Below are positions 33,971 to 45,635 of a DNA stretch of 64,000 bases, piece by piece (the stretch's first letter is position 1; the number at the start of each line of letters is the position of its first letter). The notes under the pieces are model-generated. The model was not told the DNA's origin, did no database searches, and saw only the letters and a list, made by a program, of their open reading frames with translations. The position numbers and the translations under genes were made by a program. The DNA is from Arachis hypogaea (lineage: Eukaryota > Streptophyta > Magnoliopsida > Fabales > Fabaceae), in NCBI RefSeq assembly GCF_003086295.3, contig NW_027255452.1:682001-746000 (forward strand), given 5' to 3'.

Positions 33971-35736
33971 TTTTATATGGTTTTGTAGGGTTTTCTTTTT
34001 AGGTTTTCTTGGTTTTCTAGGTTTTTAGGAATTTCCAGGGTTTTCTAGATTCTTTAGAGTTTTCAAGGTTTTCTGAGTTTTCTAGGGTTTTTTTAGGATT
34101 TTCTAGGGTTTTTAGAATTTCTAGAATTCTCTAGGGTTTTCTTGGATTTCTGGTTTTCCTAAGTTTTTTAGGGTTTTTAGGATTTTTCGGATTTTTTTTA
34201 GTTTTCTAGGATTTTCTAGGGTTTTTTTAGGGATTTCTAGGGTTTTTATGATTCTAGGACTTTTAAGGGTTTTCTAGGGTTTTTTGGATTTCTTTTAGAG
34301 TTTTCTAGGGTTTTCTAGGATTTCTATGTTTTTAGGTTTTTTAAGATTTTCTAGGGTTTTCTAGGGTTTTAGGATTTTCTATGGTTTTTCTAGGGTTTTT
34401 TAGGGATTTCTTGGGTTTTCAGGGTTTTTTTATGGTTTTTTTGTTTTGCAGTCCTTTTTGGGTTTTATATGGTTTTAATTGGATTTTCTAGGCTTTTCTA
34501 GGGTTTTTATTGGATTTTCTAGGGTTTTTATCGTTTTCTAGGATTTCCTATGGATTTCTAGGGTTTTTAGGGATTTCTTGGGTATTTAGGGTTTTCTAGG
34601 GTGTTCTAGGGTTTTTAGGGTTTTCTGGGCGTTTTTCTAAGGGTTTTTATGGTTTTCTAGGATTTATTTAGGGTTTTCTAAGGTTTTTTAGGGTTATCTA
34701 GGTATTTTTAGGGGGGGGTTTTTAATGGGTTTTCAACGGATTTTTAGGGTTTTCTAGGATTTTTTAGGTTTAGGGTTTTTTATGTTTTTAGGGTTTTTAG
34801 GGTTTTTTCTAGAATTTTTTAGGGTTTTTAGGATTTTTTTTTGGTTATCTAAGTGTTAATCTAGGGTTTTCTTGGATTTTTTTAGGGTTCTATAAGGGTT
34901 TTTTCTTGGGTTTTTTAGAATTTTCTAGGGTTTTCTAGGGTTTTCTAGGGTTTTTTAGGGTTTTCTAGGATTTTTTAGGGTTTTCTAGGGTTTTAGGGTT
35001 TTCTAGGGTTTTTGGGTTTTTTTGGGTTTTCTAGGGTTATCTAGGCTTTTCTAGGATTTTTTAGGGTTTTTTTTTTGTGTTTTTAGGGTTTTCTTGGGTT
35101 TTTTTAGAAATTTCTCTAAGGTTTTCTAGGATTTTCTAGAAAGGTTTTTTAGGGTTTTCTAGGATTTTTTTGGGATTTCTACAGTTTTCTAAGTGCTTTT
35201 TTTGGGTTTTCTAAGGTTTTTTTAGGTTTTTAAAGGTTTTTTAGGGTTTTCTTCTAAGGTTTTTAGGGTTTTTTAAGGGTTTTTAGGGTTTTTAGGGTTT
35301 TAGGGTTTTCTTTATGATTTTCTAGGATTTTCTAGGATTTTTTAGGGTTTTCTAGATTTTCTAGGATTTTTTTAGGATTTTTTAGGGTTTTCTCTAGGAA
35401 TTTTTTTAGGTTTTTCTAGGGTTTTCTAGGGATTTTCTAGGATTTTTTAGGATTTTAGGTTTTTCTAGGATTTTCTAGGTTTTTCTAGAGTTTTCTAAGG
35501 TTTTTAGGCTTTTTCTAGGATTTTCTAGGGTTTTCTAGGATTTTTTAGTGTTTTTTTTAGGATTTTTAGGAATTTTTAGGATTTTCTAGGGTTTTTTAAG
35601 CGTTTTACTAAGGTTTTTAGGGTTTTCAAGGGTTTTAGGGTTTTCATGATTTTTTGGATTTTTCTAGGGATTTTAGGGTTTTCTAGGAATTTCTAGGATT
35701 TTTCTAGGGTTTTTAAATTTTCTAGGTTTTTTAGGG
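33971..35736 (+). repeat. HOR unit 23: C unit, insertion-noisy (1766 bp)
   Basis: C diagnostics: TTTCGGATTTT near 34188, TTTTGCAGTCC near 34445, TTTATTGG near 34507. EcoRI 34124-34129. Extra bases occur in many marker words (AATTGG, GTTAATCTAGGG, TATAAGGG, TAGAAAGG), and there is a run of eight G at 34711-34718. The unit is longer than its sharp relatives because of these insertions. Confidence 0.75.
34711..34718 (+). other. Run of eight G
   Basis: The only G run longer than four that I noticed. It falls between the GTTATCTAGG and CAACGG markers of unit 23, in an insertion-rich stretch, so a sequencing or consensus error is likely. Confidence 0.9.
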
Positions 35737-37263
35737 TTTTTAATATGGTTTTGTAGGGTTTCTTAGGCTTTCTTAGGTTTTCTATGGTTTTCTAGGTTTT
35801 TTAGGAATTTTCCAGGGTTTTTCTAGGATTCTTTAGAGTTTTGGTTTCTGGTTTTCTAGGATTTTCTAGGTTTTTAGAGTTTTTCTAGGGTTTTTGGATT
35901 TTCTTTTTCTATTTGGATTTTATGGATTTTCTAGGGTTTTTTAGGGATTTTGTATATTTGTTTTTAGGTTTTCTAGGTTTTTTAGGTTTTGGTTTTCTAG
36001 GGTTTTTTGGTTTTCTAGGGTTATTAGGTTTTCTATGGTTTTAGGTTTTAGATTTTTTTCAGGTTTTTTAGTTTTGGCACGTTTTATATGGTTTTATTGG
36101 ATTTTCTAGGTTTTCTAGGGTTTTTATTGATTTTCTAGGGTTTTTTATCGTTTTCTAGGATTTCCTATGGATTTCTAGGGTTTTTAGGGATTTCTTGGGT
36201 ATTTAGGGTTTTCTAGGGTGTTCTAGGGTTTTTAGGGTTTTTGGGTTTTCTAGGGTTTTTTATGGTTTTCTAGGATTTATTAGGGTTTTCTAAGGGTTTT
36301 AGGGTTTTCCTTAGGTTTCTAGGATTTTTTAGGGTTTAGGGTTTTTTATGTTTTCTAGGGTTTTTAGGGTTTCTAGAATTTTTTTAGGATTTTTTTTGGT
36401 TATCTAGTGTTATCTAGGGTTTTCTTGGATTTTTTAGGGTTCTTAGGGTTTTCTTGGGTTTTTAGAATTTCTAGGTTTTCTGGGTTTTCTAGGGGTTTTT
36501 AGGGTTTTCTAGATTTTTAGGGTTTTCTAGGGTTTTTTAGGTTTTCTAGGGTTTTTTGGGTTTTTGGGTTGTCTAGGGTTATCTAGGCTTTCTAGGTTTT
36601 TTAGGGTTCTTTTTGTGTTTTTAGGGTTTCTTGGGTTTTTTAGAATTTCCTAAGGTTTTCTAGGATTTTCTAGGGTTTTTAGGGTTTTCTAGGATTTTTT
36701 GGGATTTCTACAGTTTCTAGTGCTTTTTGGGTTTTTCTAAGGTTTTCTAAGGTTTTTAGCGTTTTCAAGGGTTTTTAGGGTTTTCTACGATTTTTTAGGG
36801 TTTTTAGGGATTTTAGGGTTTTCTAGGGTTTTTAGGGTTTTCTTGGATTTTTATGATTTTCTAGGATTTTCTAGGATTTTTTAGGGTTTTTCTAGGATTT
36901 TCTAGGATTTTTTAGGATTTTTAGGGTTTTCTAGGATTTTTTAGGGTTTTCTAGGGTTTTCTAGGATTTCTAGGATTTTTAGGATTTTTAGGGTTTTTAG
37001 GATTTTCTAGGGTTTTCTAGAGTTTTCCTAAGGTTTTTAGGCTTTTCTAGGATTTTCTAGGGTTTTCTAGGATTTTTTAGTGTTTTTAGGATTTTTAGGA
37101 TTTTTAGGATTTTCTAGGGGTTTTTAGCGTTTTCTAAGGTTTTTAGGGTTTTCAAGGGTTTTTAGGGTTTTCCATGATTTTTTAGGGTTTTCTAGGGATT
37201 TTAGGGTTTCTAGGGATTTTAGGATTTTCTAGGGTTTTTAGAATTTTCTAGGTTTTTTAGGGT
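35737..37263 (+). repeat. HOR unit 24: C unit with 5' deletion (1527 bp)
   Basis: CTATGG near 35781 and GGCACG (altered GCAGG) near 36074 with TTTATTGATTTTC near 36123 place it in C. Between GATTCTTTAGAG near 35827 and about 36060 the sequence is disordered, and the EcoRI and GATATTC markers are absent; roughly 200 bp are lost. CAACGG near 36310 is also lost. From 36130 to the end it is otherwise sharp. Confidence 0.72.
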
Positions 37264-39003
37264 TTTTATATGGTTTTGTAGGGTTTCTTAGGCTTTCTTA
37301 GGTTTTCTATGGTTTTCTAGGTTTTTAGGAATTTCCAGGGTTTTCTAGGATTCTTTAGAGTTTCAAGGTTTTCTAGAGTTTTCTAGGGTTTTTAGGATTT
37401 TCTAGGGTTTTTAGAGTTTTCTAGAATTCTCTAGGGTTTTCTTGGATTTTCTTGGGTTTTCTAAGTTTTTTAGGGTTTTTAGGATTTTTCGGATTTTTTT
37501 TTATTTTTCTAGGATTTTCTAGGGTTTTTTAGGATTTCTAGGGTTTTTATGATATTCTAGGACTTTTAAGGGTTTTCTAGGTTTTTTGGATTTCTTTTAG
37601 AGTTTTCTAGGGTTTTCTAGGATTTTCTATGGTTTTTTAGGGTTTTCTAAGATTTTCTAGGGTTTTCTAGGGTTTTAGGATTTTCTATGGTTTCTAGGGT
37701 TTTAGGGATTTCTTGGGTTTTTCAGGGTTTTTTAATGGTTTTTTGTTTTGCAGGTCTTTTTGGGTTTTATATGGTTTTATTGGATTTTCTAGGCTTTTCT
37801 AGGGTTTTTATTGGATTTTCTAGGGTTTTTATCGTTTTCTAGGATTTCCTATGGATTTCTAGGGTTTTTAGGGATTTCTTTGGGTATTTAGGGTTTTCTA
37901 GGGTGTTCTAGGGTTTTTAGGGTTTTTTGGGTTTTCTAGGGTTTTTTATGGTTTTCTAGGATTTATTAGGGTTTTCTAAGGTTTTTAGGGTTATCTAGGA
38001 TTTTTAGGGTTTTTTTAGGGTTTTCAACGGTTTTTTAGGTTTTCTAGGATTTTTTAGGGTTTTAGGGTTTTTATGTTTTCTAGGGTTTTTAGGGTTTTCT
38101 AGAATTTTTTAGGGTTTTTAGGATTTTTTTTTGTTATCTAGTGTTATCTAGGGTTTTCTTGGATTTTTTAGGGTTCTTTAGGGTTTTCTTGGGTTTTTTA
38201 GAATTTTTCTAGGGTTTTCTAGGGTTTTCTAGGGTTTTTAGGGTTTTCTAGGATTTTAGGGTTTTCTAGGGTTTTTTAGGGTTTTCTAGGGTTTTTTGGG
38301 TTTTTTTTGGGTTGTCTAGGGTTACTAGGCTTTTCTAGGTTTTTAGGGTTTTTTTTGTGTTTTTAGGGTTTTCTTGGTTTTTTAGAATTTCTAAGGTTTC
38401 TAGGATTTTCTAGGGTTTTTTAGGGTTTTCTAGGATTTTTTTGGGATTTCTACAGTTTTCTAGTGCTTTTTGGGTTTTTCTAAGGTTTTCTAAGGTTTTT
38501 AGCGTTTTCAAGGGTTTTTAGGGTTTTCTACGATTTTTTAGGGTTTTTAGGGATTTTAGGGTTTTCTAGGGTTTTTAGGGTTTTCTTGGATTTTTATGAT
38601 TTCTAGGATTTTCTAGGATTTTTTAGGGTTTTCTAGGATTTTCTAGGATTTTTTAGGATTTTTGGGTTTTCTAGATTTTTTAGGGTTTTCTAGGGTTTTC
38701 TAGGATTTTCTAGGATTTTTTAGGATTTTTAGGTTTTCTAGGATTTTCTAGGGTTTTCTAGAGTTTCTAAGGTTTTAGGCTTTTCTAGGATTTTCTAGGG
38801 TTTTCTAGATTTTTAGTGTTTTTAGGATTTTTTAGGATTTTTAGGATTTTCTAGGGGTTTTTAGCGTTTTCTAAGGTTTTTAGGGTTTTCAAGGGTTTTT
38901 AGGGTTTTCCATGATTTTTTAGGGTTTTCTAGGGATTTTAGGGTTTTCTAGGGATTTTTAGGATTTTTCTAGGGTTTTTAGAAATTTTCTAGGTTTTTTA
39001 GGG
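37264..39003 (+). repeat. HOR unit 25: C unit, reference copy (1740 bp)
   Basis: The cleanest C copy: CTATGG near 37307, EcoRI 37424-37429, TTTCGGATTTT near 37487, CTTGGG near 37711, TTTTGCAGGTC near 37746, TTTATTGG near 37806, TATCG near 37830, CAACGG near 38024, GTTATCTAGTG near 38134, CTACAG near 38450, TAGTGC near 38461, CTACGA near 38528. Lead-in to the next unit has two GGGATTTT words and no GGCATTTT. Confidence 0.88.
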
Positions 39004-40706
39004 TTTTATATGGTTTGTAGGGTTTCTTAGCTTTCTAGGTTTTCTATGGTTTTCTAGGTTTTTTAGGAATTTCCAGGGTTTTCTAGGATTCTTTAGAGTT
39101 TTCAAGGTTTTCTAGAGTTTTCTAGGGTTTTTAGGATTTCTAGGTTTAGAGTTTTCTAGAATTCTCTAGGTTTTCTTGGATTTTCTTGGGTTTTCTAAGT
39201 TTTTAGGGTTTTTAGGATTTTTCGGATTTTTTTTTATTTTTCTAGGATTTTCTAGGGTTTTTTTAGGGATTTCTAGGGTTTTTATGATATTCTAGGACTT
39301 TTAAGGGTTTTCTAGGTTTTTTGGATTTCTTTAGAGTTTTTCTAGGGTTTTCTAGGATTTTCTATGGTTTTTTAAGGGTTTCTAAGATTTTCTAGGGTTT
39401 TCTAGGTTTTAGGATTTTCTATGGTTTTCTAGGGTTTTTAGGGATTTCTTGGGTTTTTCAGGGTTTTTTATGGGTTTTTTGTTTTGCAGGTCTTTTTGGG
39501 TTTTATATGTTTTATTGGATTTTCTAGGCTTTTCTAGGGTTTTTTATTGGATTTTCTAGGGTTTTTATCGTTTTCTAGGATTTCCTATGGATTTCTAGGG
39601 TTTTTAGGGATTTCTTGGGTATTTAGGGTTTTCTAGGGTGTTCTAGGGTTTTTAGGTTTTTGGGTTTTCTAGGGTTTTTTATGGTTTTCTAGGATTTATT
39701 AGGGTTTTCTAAGGTTTTTAGGGTTATCTAGGATTTTTAGGGTTTTTTAGGGTTTTCAACGGTTTTTAGGGTTTTCTAGGATTTTTTAGGGTTTTAGGGT
39801 TTTTTATGTTTTCTAGGTTTTTAGGGTTTTCTAGAATTTTTTAGGGTTTTTAGGATTTTTTTTGGTTATCTAGTGTTATCTAGGGTTTTCTTGGATTTTT
39901 TAGGGTTCTAGGGTTTCTTGGGTTTTTTAGAATTTTCTAGGGTTTTCTAGGGTTTTCTAGGGTTTTTAGGGTTTTCTAGGATTTTAGGGTTTTCTAGGGT
40001 TTTTTAGGGTTTTCTAGGGTTTTTTGGGTTTTTTGGGTTGTCTAGGGTTATCTAGGCTTTTCTAGGTTTTTTAGGGTTTCTTTTTTTTTTTTTAGGGTTT
40101 TCTTGGGTTTTTTAGAATTTCCTAAGGTTTCTAGGATTTTCTAGGGTTTTTAGGGTTTTCTAGGATTTTTGGGATTTCTATCAGTTTTCTAGTGCTTTTT
40201 TGGGTTTTTCTAAGGTTTTCTAAGGTTTTTAGCGTTTTCAAGGGTTTTTAGGGTTTTCTACGTTTTAGGCTTTTAGGGATTGGGTTTTCTAGGGTTTATT
40301 TCTTGGATTTTTATTTTCTAGATTTTCTAGGATTTTTTAGGGTTTTCTAGGATTTTCTAGGATTTTTTAGGATTTTAGGGTTTTCTAGGATTTTTAGGGT
40401 TTCTAGGGTTTTCTAGGATTTTCTAGGATTTTTTAGGATTTTTAGGGTTTCTAGGATTTTCTAGGGTTTTCTAGAGTTTTCTAAGGTTTTAGGCTTTTCT
40501 AGGAATTTCTAGGGTTTCTAGATTTTTTAGTGTTTTTTAGGGATTTTTAGGATTTTCTAGGGTTTTAGCGGTTTCTAAGGTTTTTAGGGTTTCAAGGGTT
40601 TTTAGGGTTTTCCATGATTTTTTAGGGTTTTCTAGGGATTTTAGGGTTTTTTCTAGGGATTTTAGGATTTTCTAGGGTTTTTTAGAATTTTCTAGGTTTT
40701 TTAGGG
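39004..40706 (+). repeat. HOR unit 26: C unit (1703 bp)
   Basis: EcoRI 39159-39164, TTTCGGATTTT near 39219, TTTTGCAGGTC near 39481, TTTATTGG near 39543, TATCG near 39566, CAACGG near 39757. A T run of 14 replaces the TTTTGTGTTTTT word near 40081. The part 40255-40320 is damaged. Confidence 0.82.
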
Positions 40707-42346
40707 TTTATATGGTTTTGTAGGGTTTCTTCGGCTTTCTAGGTTTTCTATTTTTTTCTAGGTTTTTTAAGAATTCCCAGGGTTTTCTAGGATTCTTTAG
40801 AGTTTTCAAGGTTTCTATGAGTTTTCTAGGGTTTTTAGGATTTTCTAGGGTTTTTTAGAGTTTTCTAGAATTCTCTAGGTTTTTTCTTGGATTTTCTTGG
40901 GTTTTCTAAGTTTTTTAGGGTTTTTTAGGATTTTCGGGATTTTTTTTTTATTTTTCTAGGATTTTCTAGGGTTTTTTTTAGGGATTTCTAGGGTTTTTAT
41001 GATATTCTAGGACTTTTAAGGGTTTTCTAGGTTTTTTGGATTTCTTTTAGAGTTTCTCAGGTTTTCTAGGATTTTCTATGGTTTTTAGGGTTTTCTAAGA
41101 TTTTCTAGGTTTTCTAGGGTTTAGGATTTTCTATGGTTTTCTAGGGTTTTAGGGATTTCTTGGGTTTTTCAGGGTTTTTTATGGTTTTTTTTGTTTTGCA
41201 GGTCATTTTGGGTTTTATATGGTTTTATTTGGATTTTCCTAGGCTTTCTAGGGTTTATTTATGGATTTTCTAGGGTTTATTACGTTTTCTAGGATTCCTA
41301 TGGATTCTAGGGTTTTTAGGGATTTCTTGGTATTTAGGTTTTCTAGGGTTTCTAGGGTTTTTAGGGTTTTTGGGTTTTTAGGTTTTTTTTTGGTTTTTCT
41401 AGATTATTAGGGTTTTCTAAGGTTTTTAGGGTTATCTAGATTTTAGGGTTTTTTAGGGTTTCAACCGTTTTAGGGTTCTAGGATTTTTAGGGTTTTAGGG
41501 TTTTTTATGTTTTTAGGGTTTTTAGGGTTTCTAGAATTTTTAGGATTTTTTTTGGTTACTAGTGTTATCTAGGGTTTTCTTGATTTTTTAGGGTTCTTAG
41601 GTTTTCTTGGGTTTTTTAGAAATTTTCTAGGGTTTCTAGGGTTTTCTAGGGTTTTTTTAGGGTTTTTTTTTCTAGGATTTTTAGGGGTTTGTAGGGTTTT
41701 TTAGGGTTTTCTAGGTTTTTTGGGTTTGTTCTCGGTTATCTTAGGCTTTTTCTAGTTTTTTTTAGGGTTTTTTTTTTTTGTTTATGGGTTTTCTTGGTTT
41801 TTTTAGAATTTCCTAAGGTTTTTAGATTTTATAGGGTTTTGAGGGTTTTTAGGGTTTAGGGTTTTCTAGGTTTTAGGTTTTCAGGGTTTTTAGGGTTTTC
41901 TAGATTTTTTAGGGTTTTTAGGTTTTAGGGTTTTCTAGGGTTTTAGGGTTTTCTAGGATTTTTAGTTTTCTAGGATTTTCTAGGATTTTTTAGGGTTTTC
42001 TAGGTTTTCTAGGATTTTTTAGGTTTTTAGGGTTTTCTAGGATTTTTAGGGTTTTCTAGGGTTTTCTAGGTTTTCTAGATTTTTAGGATTTTTAGGGTTT
42101 TTAGGATTTTTAGGGTTTTCTTGAGTTTTCTAGGTTTTTAGGTTTTCTAGGATTTTAGGGTTTTCTAGGATTTTTTAGGTTTTAGGATTTTTAGGTTTTT
42201 AGGTTTTCTAGGGTTTTAGGTTTTCTAAGGTTTTTAGGGTTTTCAAGGGTTTTTAGGGTTTTCGATTTTTTAGGGTTTTTTAGGGATTTTAGGGTTTTCT
42301 AGGGTTTTAGGTTTTCTAGGTTTTTAGATTTTCTAGGTTTTTAGGG
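40707..42346 (+). repeat. HOR unit 27: C unit, sharp then eroded (about 1640 bp)
   Basis: EcoRI 40868-40873; C words TTTTGCAGGTC near 41196 and TTTATGG near 41260. GTTATCTAGG and the altered GTTTGTTCTCGG near 41724 are readable. At about 41830 the sequence turns abruptly into eroded array with marker words reduced. End position is approximate. Confidence 0.65.
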
Positions 42347-43979
42347 TTTTAGGTTTTTAGGGTTTTTTTTCTTAGGTTTTCTAGTTTTCTAGGTTTTTTA
42401 GAATTTCCAGGGTTTTCTAGGATTTTTAGAGTTTTCAGGTTTTCTAGAGTTTTCTAGGGTTTTTAGGATTTTCTAGGGTTTTTAGAGTTTTAGAATTTCT
42501 AGGGTTTCTTGGATTTTCTTGGGTTTTCTAGTTTTTTAGGGTTTTTAGGATTTTTAGGATTTTTTTTTTTTTCTAGGATTTTCTAGGGTTTTTTTAGGGA
42601 TTTCTAGGGTTTTTAGGACTTTTAAGGGTTTTCTAGGTTTTTTGGATTTTTTTAGAGTTTTCTAGGGTTTTCTAGGATTTTCTAGGTTTTTTAGGGTTTT
42701 AAGATTTTCTAGGGTTTTCTAGGTTTTAGGATTTTCTATGGTTTTCTAGGGTTTTTAGGATTTCTTGGTTTTTCAGGGTTTTTAGGTTTTTTAGTTTCAG
42801 GTTTTTTGGGTTTTTAGGTTTTTGGATTTTCTAGGTTTTCTAGGGTTTTTTGGTTTTCTAGGGTTTTTATGTTTTCTAGGATTTCCTATGGATTTCTAGG
42901 GTTTTTAGGTTTCTTGGGTTTTAGGGTTTTCTAGGGTTTCTAGGGTTTTTAGGGTTTTGGGTTTTCTAGGGTTTTTTAGGTTTTCTAGGGTTTTTAGGGT
43001 TTTCTAAGGTTTTAGGGTTTTCTAGGATTTTTAGGGTTTTTTAGGTTTTCAAGGTTTTTAGGGTTTTCTAGGATTTTTAGGGTTTTAGGGTTTTTATGTT
43101 TTCTAGGGTTTTTAGGGTTTTCTAGATTTTTTAGGATTTTTTTGGTTTCTAGTGTTATCTAGGGTTTTCTTGGATTTTTTAGGGTTTTTAGGGTTTTCTT
43201 GGGTTTTTTAGATTTTCTAGGGTTTTCTAGGGTTTTCTAGGGTTTTTAGGGTTTTCTAGGATTTTAGGGTTTTCTTTTTTCTAGGGTTTTTTTAGGGTTT
43301 TTAGGTTTTTAGGTTTTTTGGTTTTTAGGGTTTCTAGGGTTTTAGGTTTTCTAGGTTTTTTAGGGTTTTTTTTTTGTTTTTAGGGTTCTTGGGTTTTTTA
43401 GATTTCTAGGTTTTTAGGATTTTCTAGGGTTTTTAGGTTTTTAGGATTTTTAGGGATTTCTAGTTTTCTAGTGTTTTTAGGGTTTTTCTAGGTTTTAAGG
43501 TTTTTAGGTTTTCAGGGTTTTTAGGGTTTTCTAGATTTTTTAGGGTTTTTAGGGATTTTAGGGTTTTCTAGGGTTTTTAGGTTTTCTTGGATTTTATGAT
43601 TTTCTAGGATTTTCTAGGATTTTTAGGGTTTTCTAGGATTTTCTAGGGTTTTTAGGATTTTTAGGGTTTTCTAGGATTTTTTAGGGTTTTCTAGGGTTTT
43701 CTAGGATTTTTAGATTTTTAGGATTTTTAGGGTTTTCTAGGATTTTCTAGGGTTTTCTAGGTTTTCTAGGTTTTAGGCTTTTCTAGGATTTTCTAGGTTT
43801 TCTAGGATTTTTAGGTTTTTAGGATTTTTAGGATTTTCTAGGGTTTTTAGCGTTTTCTAAGGTTTTTAGGGTTTTCAGGGTTTTTAGGGTTTTAGATTTT
43901 TTAGGGTTTTTCTAGGGATTTTAGGTTTTCTAGGTTTTAGGGTTTTCTAGGGTTTTTAGATTTTCTAGGTTTTTTAGGG
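42347..43979 (+). repeat. HOR unit 28: eroded unit, probably C-derived (about 1633 bp)
   Basis: CCAGGG near 42406, CTTGGATTTTC near 42507, CTTGGTTTTTC near 42763, TATGTTTTCTAGG near 42867 (TATCG with bases changed), CTATGG near 42884, and GTGTTATCTAGGG near 43150 are readable. Many others have fallen to plain monomer. No type-specific word is fully preserved. Confidence 0.5.
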
Positions 43980-45635
43980 TTTTTATGGTTTTTAGGGTTT
44001 CGGTTTTAGGTTTTCTATTTTTTAGGGTTTTTTAGAATTTCTAGGGTTTTCTAGATTTTTAGGTTTTTTTTCTAGGTTTTCTAGGGTTTTTAGGATTTTC
44101 TAGGGTTTTTAGAGTTTTCTAGAATTTGGTTTTCTTGGATTTTCTTGGGTTTTCTAAGTTTTTTAGGGTTTTTAGGATTTTTCGGATTTTTTTTATTTTT
44201 CTAGGATTTTCTAGGGTTTTTTAGGGATTTCTAGGGTTTTTATGATTTCTAGGACTTTTAAGGGTTTTCTAGGTTTTTTGGATTTTTTAGAGTTTTCTAG
44301 TTTAGGATTTTCTAGGTTTTTTAGGTTTTCTAGATTTTCTAGGGTTTTTAGGGTTATTTTCTAGGTTTTCTAGGTTTTTAGGGATTTTTGGGTTTTTCAG
44401 GGTTTTTAGGTTTTTTTGTTTTCCAGGTTTTTTGGGTTTTATATGGTTTTATTGGATTTTCTAGGCTTTTCTAGGGTTTTTTTAGGATTTTCTAGGGTTT
44501 ATCGTTTTCTAGGATTTCCTATGGATTTCTAGGGTTTTTAGGGATTTCTTGGGTTTTAGGGTTTTCTAGGGTTTCTAGGGTTTTTAGGGTTTTTGGGTTT
44601 TCTAGGGTTTTTTATGGTTTTCTAGGATTTTTAGGGTTTTCTAGGTTTTTAGGGTTATCTAGGATTTTTAGGGTTTTTTAGGGTTTTCAACGGTTTTTAG
44701 GGTTTTCTAGGATTTTTTAGGGTTTTTAGGGTTTTTTATGTTTTCTAGGGTTTTAGGGTTTTCTAGAATTTTTTAGGATTTTTTTTGGTTATCTAGTGTT
44801 ATCTAGGGTTTTCTTGGATTTTTTAGGGTTTTTAGGGTTTTCTTGGGTTTTTTAGAATTTTCTAGGGTTTTCTAGGGTTTTCTAGGGTTTTTAGGGTTTT
44901 CTAGGATTTTTAGGGTTTTCTAGGGTTTTTTAGGGTTTTTGGGTTTTTTGGGTTGTCTAGGGTTATCTAGGCTTTTCTAGGTTTTTTAGGGTTTTTTTAG
45001 TGTTTTTAGGGTTTTCTTTTTTTAGAATTTTCTAAGGTTTTCTAGGATTTTCTAGGGTTTTTAGGGTTTTCTAGGATTTTTAGGGTTTCTACAGTTTTCT
45101 AGTGTTTTTGGGTTTTTCTAGGGTTTTCTAAGGTTTTTAGGTTTTCAAGGGTTTTTAGGGTTTTCTACGATTTTTAGGGTTTTTAGGGATTTTAGGGTTT
45201 TCTAGGGTTTTTAGGGTTTTCTTGGATTTTATGATTTTCTAGGATTTTCTAGGTTTTTTAGGGTTTTCTAGGATTTTCTAGGATTTTTTAGGATTTTTAG
45301 GGTTTTCTAGGATTTTTTAGGGTTTTCTAGGGTTTTCTAGGTTTTCTAGGATTTTTAGGATTTTTTAGGGTTTTCTGATTTTCTAGGGTTTTCTAGAGTT
45401 TTCTAAGGTTTTTAGGCTTTTCTAGGATTTTCTAGGGTTTTCTAGGGTTTTTTAGTGTTTTTAGGATTTTTTAGGATTTTTAGGATTTTCTAGGGTTTTT
45501 TAGCGTTTTCTAAGGTTTTTAGGTTTTCAAGGGTTTTTAGGGTTTTCCATGATTTTTTAGGGTTTTAGGATTTTAGGGTTTTCTAGGGATTTTAGGTTTT
45601 CTAGGGTTTTTTAGAATTTTCTAGGTTTTTTAGGG
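43980..45635 (+). repeat. HOR unit 29: mosaic C/B unit (1656 bp)
   Basis: TTTCGGATTTT near 44182 is C-type, whereas GTTTTCCAGG near 44418 is B-type. The word before TATCG near 44500 (TTTTTAGGATTTTC) is intermediate. The second half is sharp with CAACGG near 44689, GTTATCTAGTG, GTTGTCTAGGG near 44951 and TAGTGTTTTTGGG near 45100. The mixed diagnostics suggest exchange between types. Confidence 0.7.
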
